Positions 1-8,617 are shown, counted from the first letter of the stretch. The stretch is DNA of 64,000 nucleotides from Amphibacillus xylanus NBRC 15112 (GCF_000307165.1 NC_018704.1:682001-746000); one strand, 5' to 3'. Numbers and translations: made by a program. Notes: generated from the letters alone by a model not told the origin.

Positions 1-2
1 TT

Positions 3-299
3 GTCAATGCAATCAAGTATAACCGTGAGAATGGGGAGATTTATATCTCATTTTATAAGGACGATCAAGACATTGTTGTCCGGATTAATGATACAGGAAT
101 TGGAATCGATCAAAAAGACATCCCATATTTGTTTGATCGTTTTTATAAAGTTGACCGATCCCGATCTGAGTTTAGCAGTGGAAATGGTCTTGGTTTATCG
201 ATTACGAAAAAGATCATTCAGATTCATAATGGCTCAATCGATCTCGTCAGCCAAAAGGGGATTGGCACAACTTTTTTTGTCCGTTTGCCAATTCAATAA
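3..299 (+). CDS. sensor histidine kinase, C-terminal part (cut by window edge)
   Basis: Only the last 98 residues are in the window, read in the frame starting at base 3. They form the end of a HATPase_c domain: an N-box (VNAIKYN), a G1 box (DTGIGI), an F-box region (LFDRFYKVDRSRS) and a G2 box (GNGLGLSITKKII), ending in a typical FFVRLPIQ tail. These boxes bind ATP in membrane sensor kinases, which phosphorylate a partner response regulator. The sensor part lies outside, so the signal is unknown. The gene is followed by about 90 bases before the next ORF, with no obvious strong terminator. Confidence 0.9.
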   Translation, partial: VNAIKYNRENGEIYISFYKDDQDIVVRINDTGIGIDQKDIPYLFDRFYKVDRSRSEFSSGNGLGLSITKKIIQIHNGSIDLVSQKGIGTTFFVRLPIQ

Positions 300-388
300 A
301 AATTTTTTAGAAAAAATGTCTTAGTTCATATTCAGTTCATAATAGTTGTCTATAATAAAGACAAATATATAAACTGAGGTGACTACTT

Positions 389-553
389 TTGAGTAACTAT
401 AACTCAATTGTTAATTTTACTAAGGGACAGTCGATATTTTTTAAAACAGAAAAACCATCTGTAATGAGGCAGCTTGCAATGACATTAACTAAACAAGGGG
501 TTAATGCACAAGTTGTAAAAAAAGTTAAACTATGTAAAGGAAGGAATTCATAA
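389..553 (+). CDS. small basic protein of 54 residues, translationally coupled to the YugP gene
   Basis: A TTG-started ORF (MSNYNSIVNFTKGQSIFFKT...) with a gaggtga ribosome site 7-8 bases upstream. Its TAA stop overlaps the ATG of the metallopeptidase gene (TAATG), so the two are probably translationally coupled. It has no signal peptide or membrane segment; the C-terminal half is rich in Lys and Val (QVVKKVKLCKGRNS). I do not recognise the family. The ribosome site and the stop/start overlap argue that it is real; the alternative is a leader peptide that only feeds ribosomes to the next gene. Confidence 0.6.
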   Translation: MSNYNSIVNFTKGQSIFFKTEKPSVMRQLAMTLTKQGVNAQVVKKVKLCKGRNS

Positions 554-1257
554 TGTACTTTTATCCTATGGGTATTGACCCAATGTATTTATTAATTTTA
601 GTTGCGTTTGGAATTGCCATGTGGGCGCAAGCAAATGTGCAAAATAACTTTGATCGGTTCTCAAGAGTTCAGTCCGGTGCTCAAGTTACTGGTCTTCAGG
701 TAGCTCGTCGGATACTAGATCAGAACGGTCTATATGATGTTAAAATTGAACGATCTAGACATGGACTATTAAGTGACCACTACGATCCAAGAACTAAGAC
801 AGTTCGCTTATCAGATGCCATTTATAGTGGATCTTCGCTTGCTGCTTTAGCTGTTGCAGCTCACGAGGTTGGTCACGCAATCCAACACGATCAAGGATAC
901 TTCATGTTAAGGTTTAGAACAGCGTTAGTACCTGTTGCCAATTTAGGTTCAAGAATGGCGCCAATTTTCTTAGTTTCAGGATTTATTTTTTCAGGCTTCG
1001 AACCATTAATCGGAATTGGTATTGGCTTGTTTGCAGCCGCCGTATTATTCCAAGTAGTTACACTACCAGTTGAGTTTAATGCGAGTACACGTGCGAAAAA
1101 TGAATTAGTATCCATGGGCTTAATTGCAAGGAATGAAGAGTATGGTATTAATAAAGTTTTAAATGCTGCAGCGCTCACTTATGTCGCAAGTACATTGGTT
1201 GCTGTATTACAATTATTAAGATTAATTATGATCTTCGGCGGTCGTCGCCGTCAATGA
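553..1257 (+). CDS. yugP: membrane zinc metallopeptidase, YugP family
   Basis: 234 residues, the usual size for the YugP/Zn_peptidase_2 family. A hydrophobic N-terminal segment (about 10-28) is followed by the zinc motif HEVGH at 104-108 (HEVGHAIQH), where the two His and the Glu are the metal ligands and catalytic base. Further hydrophobic segments lie at about 128-172 and 205-226, so this is an integral membrane protease. The family's substrate is not established. The start ATG overlaps the stop of the 54-residue ORF. A hairpin at 1290-1325 ends the unit. Confidence 0.88.
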   Translation: MYFYPMGIDPMYLLILVAFGIAMWAQANVQNNFDRFSRVQSGAQVTGLQVARRILDQNGLYDVKIERSRHGLLSDHYDPRTKTVRLSDAIYSGSSLAALAVAAHEVGHAIQHDQGYFMLRFRTALVPVANLGSRMAPIFLVSGFIFSGFEPLIGIGIGLFAAAVLFQVVTLPVEFNASTRAKNELVSMGLIARNEEYGINKVLNAAALTYVASTLVAVLQLLRLIMIFGGRRRQ

Positions 1258-1289
1258 TATGATATAAAATAAGTAAGCAAATGTTTAGT

Positions 1290-1325
1290 AAAAGTAGCCG
1301 ATTGAAATCTAGTCCGGCTACTTTT
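1290..1325 (+). terminator. hairpin after yugP
   Basis: AAAAGTAGCCG and CGGCTACTTTT form an 11-bp stem with a 14-base loop; the 3' arm ends in a short T run. It sits 32 bases after the yugP stop. Confidence 0.75.
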
Positions 1326-1381
1326 CTCTATGTGATTATGTAATAACGAAAAAAATAGTACTTTGATTAATCAAGAAATCT

Positions 1382-1408
1382 TAAACACTTCTATGATTAT
1401 GCCGATAT
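1382..1408 (+). promoter_or_regulatory. sigma-D promoter of the flagellar operon
   Basis: TAAA at 1382-1385 and GCCGATAT at 1401-1408, separated by exactly 15 bases, match the B. subtilis sigma-D consensus (TAAA-N15-GCCGATAT) at every position. It lies 37 bases before flaG, so flaG-fliD-fliS-fliT are likely late flagellar genes read by the motility sigma factor. Confidence 0.9.
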
Positions 1409-1444
1409 AAGAAGAAAGAAAACTGTAGAGGAGCTGGCATAACC

Positions 1445-1840
1445 ATGGATGTAAGTAAAGTGATCTCTGGAACAAATTATGCTTCGTTACCAAATAGACA
1501 ATCTCAAAATATAGATACTAAACCAGAAATTGAAAATGCACAAACAAACAAAAATGGTGTACTTCAACAAAAAACATTGTATACTCAAGCTAGAACACAT
1601 GGGAATCAACTTGTTGAACGTGCTAAGATTGAAGAAATGATCGAGGGGTTAAATGATTTCTTAGAACCGATAAATAGATCGATTCGCTTTGAATTACATG
1701 ATAAACTGAACCGATATTATGTCAAAGTAATCGATACAAAAACGGAAGAAATCGTAAGAGAAATCCCTCCTAAGCAAATGTTGGATATGTATGCTGCAAT
1801 GGCAGAATTTATGGGACTTATTATTGACGAAAAAATTTAA
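1445..1840 (+). CDS. flaG: flagellar protein FlaG
   Basis: 131 residues. The C-terminal half has the FlaG family pattern: an amphipathic region (LEPINRSIRFELHDKLNRYYV), then VIDTKTEEIVREIPPKQML and a final helix DMYAAMAEFMGLIIDEKI. The first 50 residues are polar and variable, as usual. FlaG is linked to filament length or assembly in several bacteria. It is the first gene after a sigma-D promoter, and fliD follows 15 bases later with its own site (aaggagtgaca). Confidence 0.9.
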   Translation: MDVSKVISGTNYASLPNRQSQNIDTKPEIENAQTNKNGVLQQKTLYTQARTHGNQLVERAKIEEMIEGLNDFLEPINRSIRFELHDKLNRYYVKVIDTKTEEIVREIPPKQMLDMYAAMAEFMGLIIDEKI

Positions 1841-1855
1841 AAGGAGTGACAACAG

Positions 1856-3463
1856 ATGGGAATGAGAGTCGGTGGTTTAGCTACTGGAATGGATATTGAC
1901 GGTATCGTTAAAGACTTAATGAAAGCAGAACGAATTCCTTTAGATAAACTAGAACAGGACAAGACTCGAATTGAGTGGCAACGAGATGCTTTTAGAGACG
2001 TTAATTCAATGTTACTCGAACTCGACAATATGATGCTTGATATGAAATTAAGTAGAACATACAATACGAAATCAGCTACTTCATCAAATCAAGCAGTTAC
2101 AGCTACAGCTGCAGCAACTGCATCAGCAGGAAGCTATAATATCGCTGTTAAGAGCTTAGCAACAAGTGCAATTAATGCAACAGAAGGAACTCTTTCGGAT
2201 TTATTAGGGGTTGATAAACTTAACCCATTTACACCGTTAAGTGAGCAACTAGGAGAAAAATTAGGTGGAGAATTCCCTAAAACAATTGCCTTTAAAACAT
2301 ACCATAATAACCGAGAAGGCGAAGTTCATACAATTGATATAACTGATGAAGATACGTTAAATAGCGTATTAACGAAAATCACCAATCTCAAGGATGCTGG
2401 TGTTCGTGCTTTTTATGATGTTCAAGCAGATCGTGTTATTATGGAAAGAACGAGCGCAGGTAAATTTAACTCGAATGGTCCAGAGATTGATTTTAATGTA
2501 TCTTTAGAAGAAGTGATGGATGCTAAAGGAATTACTGATGAAAATGAAATTAGCTTTATGGGTAACTTCTTTGGAGACATTTTCGGCTTGAAATCAGATC
2601 CAGTAACGGACAGTGACGGGAATGTTATTAGATATGGTAATGAGAAAGGTGGCACTGACGCTGTCTTCGAATATAATGGTATCGAACTGACGTCAAAAAC
2701 AAACACAACAACGTTAAATGGCATTACATTTACCTTTAATGATGTTACAGAACGTACGTATGTTAATATTAGTAATGATACTGATGCTACATTTAATAAA
2801 ATTAAAGAATTTGTTGAGAAATATAATGAAATTGTTGAGAAGATTAATGGAAAAGTGACGGAAACGTATTATCGTGATTATCCACCATTGACATCTGAAC
2901 AAATGGAAGAAATGAGCGATCGCGAAATTGAATTATGGGAAGAAAAAGCACGTAGCGGTTTATTAAGACGTGATCCAATTCTAACAAACGCTCTATCACA
3001 AATGCGTCAGGCGTGGACTGGCAGAGTCACAACTGATAGTAGTTTCACACACTTTTCACAAATTGGGATTAAAACAACAACTAACTATATGGATGGTGGT
3101 AAGTTAGAGCTAGATGAAGATAAATTGAAAGCAGCACTACAAGAAGACCCTGATGCTGTTTATCGTTTATTTTCTAATAATGCTACGGGCTCAGAACGAG
3201 GCATTATTAATCGCTTAGAAGATGCTGTTGATAAAACGACTGAACGAATCAATCATCAAGCAGGCCGATCAACTCACCAACCACATCAATATGCACTTGG
3301 TCGTCGCTTAAAAGGAATGGATGAGCGGATTGAAGCATTTCAACGTCGCTTAAAACAAACGGAAGATCGATATTGGCGCCAGTTCTCGGCAATGGAATCA
3401 GCCATCCAACGTATGAATGAACAATCTAATTACTTATTTAGTCAGTTCAATCAACAATGGTAA
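1856..3463 (+). CDS. fliD: flagellar hook-associated protein 2, filament cap
   Basis: 535 residues. The N-terminal FliD domain has the usual opening (RVGGLATGMDIDGIVKDLMKAE) and the C-terminal FliD domain ends in a coiled-coil helix (RLKQTEDRYWRQFSAMESAI). FliD caps the growing filament and guides flagellin folding outside the cell. The gene sits between flaG and its export chaperone genes fliS and fliT, the standard order. The middle region (about 200-300) is the variable exposed part. Length is normal for Bacillaceae. Confidence 0.95.
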   Translation: MGMRVGGLATGMDIDGIVKDLMKAERIPLDKLEQDKTRIEWQRDAFRDVNSMLLELDNMMLDMKLSRTYNTKSATSSNQAVTATAAATASAGSYNIAVKSLATSAINATEGTLSDLLGVDKLNPFTPLSEQLGEKLGGEFPKTIAFKTYHNNREGEVHTIDITDEDTLNSVLTKITNLKDAGVRAFYDVQADRVIMERTSAGKFNSNGPEIDFNVSLEEVMDAKGITDENEISFMGNFFGDIFGLKSDPVTDSDGNVIRYGNEKGGTDAVFEYNGIELTSKTNTTTLNGITFTFNDVTERTYVNISNDTDATFNKIKEFVEKYNEIVEKINGKVTETYYRDYPPLTSEQMEEMSDREIELWEEKARSGLLRRDPILTNALSQMRQAWTGRVTTDSSFTHFSQIGIKTTTNYMDGGKLELDEDKLKAALQEDPDAVYRLFSNNATGSERGIINRLEDAVDKTTERINHQAGRSTHQPHQYALGRRLKGMDERIEAFQRRLKQTEDRYWRQFSAMESAIQRMNEQSNYLFSQFNQQW

Positions 3464-3493
3464 AAATGATTTCAAACAAGGAGTGTAAATTAT

Positions 3494-3892
3494 ATGGTAC
3501 AACAACCCTATCAAGCCTATATAAATAATTCAGTTAACACAGCATCACCCGCGGAATTGACATTGATGCTCTACAATGGCTGCTTAAAGTTTATTAGGTA
3601 TGGGAAAAAAGGTATAGAAGAGCAGAATATGGAGCTTAAGAATACAAATATTCAAAAGGCGCAAAACATCATTACAGAATTAATGGTAACTCTCGATCAA
3701 AGTGCACCGATCGCTAAAGATATTATGCCATTATACGATTATATTAATCAGTTACTAATTGAAGCTAATATCAAAAATGATTTAAATTCATTAGACGAAG
3801 CAGCTAATTTAGTTGAGGAATTTCGTGATACGTGGAAGGAAGTTATTAAACAAACACGTACTCGTGAGTATAAACAAGGTGTCCAAGCATAA
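3494..3892 (+). CDS. fliS: flagellin-specific export chaperone FliS
   Basis: 132 residues, standard length. The conserved N-terminus (QPYQAYINNSVNTASPAELT LMLYNGCLKFI) and four-helix content identify FliS, the cytoplasmic chaperone that holds flagellin unfolded until export. It is preceded by aaggagtg. Its TAA overlaps the ATG of the next gene (TAATG), indicating coupled translation with fliT. Confidence 0.95.
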   Translation: MVQQPYQAYINNSVNTASPAELTLMLYNGCLKFIRYGKKGIEEQNMELKNTNIQKAQNIITELMVTLDQSAPIAKDIMPLYDYINQLLIEANIKNDLNSLDEAANLVEEFRDTWKEVIKQTRTREYKQGVQA

Positions 3893-4245
3893 TGAAAAAG
3901 CTAGATGAATTAAATCGTGTAACACAAAAGCTTGCTCAATTACTTGAACAGCCTGTTACTGTGAAAAATCGTGAACAAGTGTTAAATGAAATCAATCAAT
4001 TTCTAGATCAACGTGAGAATTTATTAAAGGACATAAAACCACCTTATTCAGAAACAGACGCTAAGACTGCACAATCTATTATGGAAAAGGATAAAGAAAT
4101 TCAATTGAAGCTTGATCATTTATTTTTAGAACTTAAGAGTGAATTAAGAGATGTAAAAAGACAAAAGTCATCATCTGAGAAATATCTTGATCCTTATCGT
4201 CATGTCGCAAGTAATGATGGAACTTATTGGGATAAGAAAAAATAA
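3892..4245 (+). CDS. fliT: FliT-like flagellar chaperone
   Basis: 117 residues, fully helical and strongly charged, beginning with MKKLDELNRVTQKLAQLLEQP. Sequence conservation in this family is weak; the call rests on size, helical content and position directly after fliS with a 1-base overlap, as in B. subtilis. FliT-type proteins chaperone FliD before export. A terminator follows at 4254-4283. Confidence 0.75.
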   Translation: MKKLDELNRVTQKLAQLLEQPVTVKNREQVLNEINQFLDQRENLLKDIKPPYSETDAKTAQSIMEKDKEIQLKLDHLFLELKSELRDVKRQKSSSEKYLDPYRHVASNDGTYWDKKK

Positions 4246-4253
4246 AAAAAGAG

Positions 4254-4283
4254 ACTCTCCAAGTGAAACTTGGGGAGTTTTTT
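4254..4283 (+). terminator. terminator of the flagellar operon
   Basis: An 11-bp stem (4254-4264 with 4268-4278, one G-T pair) and 3-base loop, followed by a T run (ttttttgg). It ends flaG-fliT. Confidence 0.9.
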
Positions 4284-4332
4284 GGTATACTATACATAAG
4301 CGCTTTATCACATCATTATCCTGTTTTTCCTA

Positions 4333-4358
4333 GTTTAATTTATTGAAGAACAGGGAAA
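4333..4358 (+). promoter_or_regulatory. candidate sigma-B promoter of hpf
   Basis: GTTTAA at 4333-4338 and GGGAAA at 4353-4358 with a 14-base spacer resemble the sigma-B pattern (GTTTAA-N12-15-GGGTAT). B. subtilis hpf (yvyD) is under sigma-B and sigma-H, which supports the reading. Whether this organism has sigma-B cannot be seen here. Confidence 0.45.
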
Positions 4359-4393
4359 AAGAGTACTATAGATAAAGAAAGGAGGACACTTTT

Positions 4394-4942
4394 ATGAATT
4401 ATAACATCAGAGGTGAAAATGTTGAGGTGACAGATGCTATTAAAGCATATGTAGAGAAGAAGGTGGGCAAGCTTGAACGCTACTTTGAATCGTCACCTAC
4501 ATCAGATGTCAAAGTTAATTTAAGTGTCTATAATGAAGAACAGAAGATTGAGGTCACGATTCCAATGACGAATTTATTACTAAGAGCGGAAGAAAAGCAT
4601 GAGGATTTATATGCTGCCATCGACTTAGTAGTAGATAAGTTAGAACGTCAAATTAGAAAGCACAAAACGAAAATTAACCGTAGAACTCGTCAAAAAGGCA
4701 ATGCTAAGTACATGTTTGCTGAGCTAGAAACAAACTCAGTTGAACAGGAGGATGATGGCGATAGTATTGAAATCGTCAGAACAAAACGTTTTAACTTAAA
4801 GCCAATGGATTCTGAGGAAGCAATCTTACAAATGGATATGTTAGGTCATGATTTCTTTGTCTTTACAAATGCAGATACAGGGGATACAAGTGTTGTTTAC
4901 CGTCGACATGATGGTAAATATGGTTTAATTGAACCGAATTAA
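4394..4942 (+). CDS. hpf: ribosome hibernation promoting factor, long form
   Basis: 182 residues, so the long HPF type. The N-terminal S30AE domain (about 1-100: MNYNIRGENVEVTDAIKAYV...) binds the decoding centre; a linker (about 105-125) joins a C-terminal dimerisation domain (about 126-182: FNLKPMDSEEAILQMDML..FFVFTNADTG) that pairs two 70S ribosomes into a 100S particle in resting cells. It has a strong ribosome site (aaaggaggac) and follows fliT as in B. subtilis. A candidate stress promoter lies just upstream. Confidence 0.95.
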   Translation: MNYNIRGENVEVTDAIKAYVEKKVGKLERYFESSPTSDVKVNLSVYNEEQKIEVTIPMTNLLLRAEEKHEDLYAAIDLVVDKLERQIRKHKTKINRRTRQKGNAKYMFAELETNSVEQEDDGDSIEIVRTKRFNLKPMDSEEAILQMDMLGHDFFVFTNADTGDTSVVYRRHDGKYGLIEPN

Positions 4943-5023
4943 TTATTACTTAATAAAGCGCGATGAATTAGTAAAGTAATTTAAAAAGCATGATAATCAT
5001 TAAAATTTATGTAAGATAAATTT

Positions 5024-5068
5024 ATAGCATCAGTGAGCTAAATTTCAGCTCTCTGATGCTATTTTCTT
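5024..5068. terminator. terminator between hpf and the ROK gene
   Basis: A 16-bp stem (5024-5039 with 5047-5062, one mismatch) and 7-base loop, followed on the + strand by ttttctttc. It lies between convergent genes and may serve both. Confidence 0.85.
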
Positions 5069-5113
5069 TCGTTAAATAAGTACATCTATCGTAATACGTT
5101 AATACAATATTGA

Positions 5114-6295
5114 TTATACCAAGTTATTTCGCTGATTTAATAAAAACCCCTCAATTGTAAAGGCTGCCATTCCTGCGACAGTCGAATGATGACCGAGTTT
5201 TGCTGAGTCAATTTTTAACTTGTTTTGATGAAATCCAATTGCATGGTCTAAAATATATGACTCGATGACTGGATAAAACCATTCTTTAGCACGCATTAAC
5301 CGATTTCCAATAATGACGTGTTCTGGGTTAAATATATTAATACAATTTGTTAGACCAATTGCAATATAAGTAGCAATTTCATTAAATAATTCGATCACAT
5401 GATTATCGCCTTCATCTGCTAGTTGAATAAGCTGTTCAAACGGCTCAGACTGACCTTCATCAATGAGTCCACGATTCAGTGCCTCATCAATCAATGCTTG
5501 CTCTGATGCATAACGTTCCCAGCAACCAGAATTGCCACAGCGGCATGACTTTCCATCCTTTTCAATTGTCATATGACCTAATTCACCAGCAAAACCATTC
5601 AGCCCGTGATATAACTTCCCGTCTAAAACCATTCCGACACCAATACCAATACCTATACTTGCGAATATCGTATGGCGTGAATTTTGGCTAGATCCATAGC
5701 GCATTTCACCATAGGCGCCAGCGTTGGCCTCATTCTCAATATAAACAGGTATATCAAAAACTGCTTCTAATTCTTCTTTTAACTTCACATTTTTCCAATA
5801 CAAGTTAGGTGCGAGTAAAATCTCACCCTTTTGACTGACGACTGCAGGAACACCAACACCGATTCCGATGACACCATAGCGACTTTCCGGTACTTGATTC
5901 ATCAATCCTCTAATTAAATTAATCATCATCGGGAAAATAGTTTTATAGTGTGTTGTTTGTAATTGAATCTTTTCTTCTACAATAATTTCTCCATTTAGAT
6001 TTGTAATCACACCTAATATGTATCCAACTCCTAATTCAATAGAAATTGAATAACCAGCATTACCATTAAACAGCAACATAACTGGTCGACGTCCACCACT
6101 CGATTTTCCCGGTCCAGACTCTTCAACGAGTTCCTCATCAATAAGCTCACTAACTAATGATGAAACGGTCCCTTTATTTAATCCCGTTATTTTAGCAACT
6201 TTTGCTCTTGATATCGGGGTATGGTTCATAATTGTAGTTAAAACGAGTGTTTTATTTTCCTGTTTAACAACATATTGATTCCACGTCCGACTCAT
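5114..6295 (-). CDS. xylR: ROK-family transcriptional repressor, XylR-like
   Basis: An N-terminal winged helix-turn-helix (about 18-65: PISRAKVAKITGLNKGTVSS) is joined to a ROK sugar-binding domain with the acidic ENEANAGA motif and the zinc motif GELGHM..CRCGNSGCWE (His, three Cys). This architecture is that of XylR/NagC repressors that release DNA on binding a sugar. A xyl-operator-like dyad lies 88 bases upstream (6383-6405), and a XylH permease remnant lies beyond the next genes, so xylose is the likely ligand (inference). I chose the ATG at 6295 for its better spacing from gagtga; a GTG at 6307 is possible. Confidence 0.85.
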   Translation of the reverse strand: MSRTWNQYVVKQENKTLVLTTIMNHTPISRAKVAKITGLNKGTVSSLVSELIDEELVEESGPGKSSGGRRPVMLLFNGNAGYSISIELGVGYILGVITNLNGEIIVEEKIQLQTTHYKTIFPMMINLIRGLMNQVPESRYGVIGIGVGVPAVVSQKGEILLAPNLYWKNVKLKEELEAVFDIPVYIENEANAGAYGEMRYGSSQNSRHTIFASIGIGIGVGMVLDGKLYHGLNGFAGELGHMTIEKDGKSCRCGNSGCWERYASEQALIDEALNRGLIDEGQSEPFEQLIQLADEGDNHVIELFNEIATYIAIGLTNCINIFNPEHVIIGNRLMRAKEWFYPVIESYILDHAIGFHQNKLKIDSAKLGHHSTVAGMAAFTIEGFLLNQRNNLV

Positions 6296-6382
6296 AATGA
6301 CACTCACTCTCTATCATTTTAAAATTTTTAGATAATATAGCCTTTATTTACTTTAACATAAATAATTATACAATTCTATGGA

Positions 6383-6425
6383 GTTTGTTTAGCTGGTAGA
6401 CAAACATTTGCTCAGTTGATATAAT
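6383..6425 (+). promoter_or_regulatory. xyl-operator-like dyad over a strong sigma-A promoter
   Basis: GTTTGTTTA (6383-6391) and TAGACAAAC (6397-6405) form an inverted repeat with one mismatch around a 5-base centre, like the XylR operator of Bacillus. The right arm contains a -35 box TAGACA (6397-6402), followed after 17 bases by TATAAT (6420-6425). Repressor bound here would cover the -35. The promoter reads right, toward the DUF4340 gene. Confidence 0.7.
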
Positions 6426-6570
6426 TTTACCGGAAGGGACATTTATGATTGGGTAGATTTACCTAGATCTAACTTGTCTTTTTAAAATATCTTGGTGATA
6501 TAAATAATAGATCTAATTTAAATAGGCAATTGGAGCTTGTTTAATCTAGAGGAACTTAGAGGTGCTGACA

Positions 6571-7938
6571 ATGAAGAAATCGTCCAAACAGAAACAGAGA
6601 TTTTCGGCTACACAGCAAAAAGTTATTTGGGGTGTAGGAATTGCAGTTGTTGCTATTTTAAGTGTGTTTTTGGCTATGAAAGCTATCGAATCAACTCAAG
6701 ATAATCTAATTCGATTTTTCAATACCAATGATGAAATTAATAAATTGACAGTGCGTGGTGATGATGGTTTTGTAATCGAAAACAATGGCGATGAGTGGCT
6801 TGTTCACGACCGACTTGAAGAAACTGATCAGTTCGCTGTTACACAGGGATTGGCAGTATTGAATCAGTGGGCTGGGGAGAAGGTTCAGGTTAAGAGACAA
6901 AGTGTTGGTTTAGATTTTCCGAGTCTAGTCATTCGTCTTGATTATGCCGATAACAGTTATAAACGTGTCGCACTAGGTTATCCTGACCCAACTGGTGAAG
7001 GTTATTATGTTGAGGTTCAAGGTGATGGAGTAGATGGAATTTACATAATTGAAAAGATGATGATTGATTATTTCCCGTTAGATGTGGTTAAGTATCTTGA
7101 TACTGCACTATTACCATGGCCAGCAGGAAATATTGAATCAATTCAGATTAATCATCAATCTGATGTGATTAACTTAACAACGAATAGTCCATATCCTGAA
7201 GAGGAAACACAAGCTAATGTCGCAGGTTGGTTTATTGCCGAGCCTTACAAGCATTACCATAATATTTCCTATGCTAAGAAACAGGAATTAACTGAAAGCT
7301 TGCAAACGATGAGAATGACAGAATTGCTTGAGAAGGATATGACCGATTGGTCTACCTATGGATTAGATTCAAGTGATTTCACAATAGATTTCATTACTGC
7401 TGAAGATAAACTTACATTAGTTGTTGGCGAATCAGCAACAGATGATGAGACATATGCAAGAATTGAAGGAAGCAATGATTTATTTACTATTTCTAATAAG
7501 TGGTTAGAATTGTATCAACAATCTGCTTCTGCATTCCATGATGGTTATGTGAAGATTTTAGCGCTAGATTCATTAAGTCATTTATCTATTGACTCAGACT
7601 CACTGAAAGTAGATATAACAGTTGAGAAAGATGAAGAGAATACTTACTTCAAAGTCGATGATAAATTCTTATTTGAAAAAGGCTTTAGAGAGGCATATAC
7701 AGCTATTGCAGGTCTTCGTTCTGCTGGTTCATCAGAGGGAGCTACTTATGGTAAACCAGATGTTGTAATTACATCAACAGTTGAACTAGAAGATGGGCAG
7801 AAAGAAATTGCGCTAGAATTAGTAGATTATGACGAAGATCACTATGCTGCATTTATTGATCATGAAAGTGACTTTTTAATCGAAAAAGCACACGTTGAAG
7901 AAATGCTAGGCGTTATCGAGAGTGTATTAGAATATTAA
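6571..7938 (+). CDS. DUF4340 membrane-anchored protein
   Basis: 455 residues. A basic N-terminus (MKKSSKQKQRFSATQQK) precedes one membrane segment (about 20-40), then a large soluble domain rich in beta structure that repeats the DUF4340 pattern (ITKLTVRGDDGFVIENNGDEWLV-like opening; second similar block near residue 330: LSIDSDSLKVDITVEKDEEN). The domain probably faces outside. DUF4340 proteins often sit with GldF/GldG-type ABC transporter genes, but none is present here. Start ATG at 6571 is placed 7-8 bases after agaggtg. It lies downstream of the xyl-type operator-promoter with a leader of about 140 bases. Function unknown. Confidence 0.75.
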   Translation: MKKSSKQKQRFSATQQKVIWGVGIAVVAILSVFLAMKAIESTQDNLIRFFNTNDEINKLTVRGDDGFVIENNGDEWLVHDRLEETDQFAVTQGLAVLNQWAGEKVQVKRQSVGLDFPSLVIRLDYADNSYKRVALGYPDPTGEGYYVEVQGDGVDGIYIIEKMMIDYFPLDVVKYLDTALLPWPAGNIESIQINHQSDVINLTTNSPYPEEETQANVAGWFIAEPYKHYHNISYAKKQELTESLQTMRMTELLEKDMTDWSTYGLDSSDFTIDFITAEDKLTLVVGESATDDETYARIEGSNDLFTISNKWLELYQQSASAFHDGYVKILALDSLSHLSIDSDSLKVDITVEKDEENTYFKVDDKFLFEKGFREAYTAIAGLRSAGSSEGATYGKPDVVITSTVELEDGQKEIALELVDYDEDHYAAFIDHESDFLIEKAHVEEMLGVIESVLEY

Positions 7939-8033
7939 TGAGTAAGAACGTATCTCTTTGGTAGGGATACGTTTTTCTTTTGCTCGATTAAGTAAGCGTT
8001 AACATATATAATATAAGAAAGGAGATGATAGCC

Positions 8034-8195
8034 GTGATTAGAAGATATATTGTCTATGGAATATTAAGCATTTGTTTTATTCTAGGCTTGTTTCTATCAA
8101 TATACCGTTTTATTGAAACAGTAAAGTATGAACAACAAATTGCAGAATTATCGAGTGATCACAATTCATTACCTGAACATCATTTTGAAGAGTGA
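8034..8195 (+). CDS. small single-pass membrane protein of 53 residues
   Basis: GTG start 8 bases after a strong ribosome site (aaaggagatga). The sequence MIRRYIVYGILSICFILGLF LSIYRFIETVKYEQQIAELS has a membrane helix at about 6-26 and a short charged tail. Family not recognised. The TGA at 8193 is in the same frame as the regulator remnant that follows, so this could also be the 5' end of a larger, now interrupted gene; the ribosome site favours an independent small gene. Confidence 0.55.
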   Translation: MIRRYIVYGILSICFILGLFLSIYRFIETVKYEQQIAELSSDHNSLPEHHFEE

Positions 8196-8617
8196 GGTAA
8201 CTGGCTCAATTTAAATGAAACGGCCGGATTTGTCGCAGTATTTTCATTTGAAACTGATGCTCAATTTTATCAAAGTGATGATAAACCAAGTTTATACAAG
8301 CAACTTAAATATACTCTTAAAGGTCAAACAGAAGCCATTATTACAGGACCTTTAATCGGCTTTCAAGTATCAGTGTTCATCGCAGATAAAAATATAGGTA
8401 CTAATCATCAAGATCGAAAAGCAGAGATTGTCCGCGGCATTATTCAACAATTTAATCGTTTAGAAAGAAAAGCAAAATTGATTGCAGGAATCGGGAAAAC
8501 AATTGGAGATCTAAGTGAATTCTCTGAGTCGTACAGTGAGGCAATCATTGCATTAGATGCGGTTTTAGCTAATCCTGGTTCTTCATATATGTTGTATCAT
8601 GACAAGTTAGAGCAGAG
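8196..8617 (+). pseudogene. remnant of a CdaR/YesN-type transcription regulator (middle domain only)
   Basis: An open frame of about 140 codons with no start of its own. It matches the GGDEF-like middle domain of sugar-diacid (PucR/CdaR) or YesN-type regulators: a segment AIITGPLIGFQVSVFIADKN, then IAGIGKTIGDLSEFSESYSE AIIALDA, the typical G.G....L...SY.EA..AL motif. The DNA-binding C-terminus is absent; at about 8612-8620 the sequence passes into a sugar permease remnant. A deletion joined the two. It is a leftover of a sugar-responsive control gene. Confidence 0.7.

Noticed and set aside
1-324. 107-codon open frame in frame 1
   Set aside because: The frame starting at base 3 codes for clear histidine kinase boxes over the same DNA.
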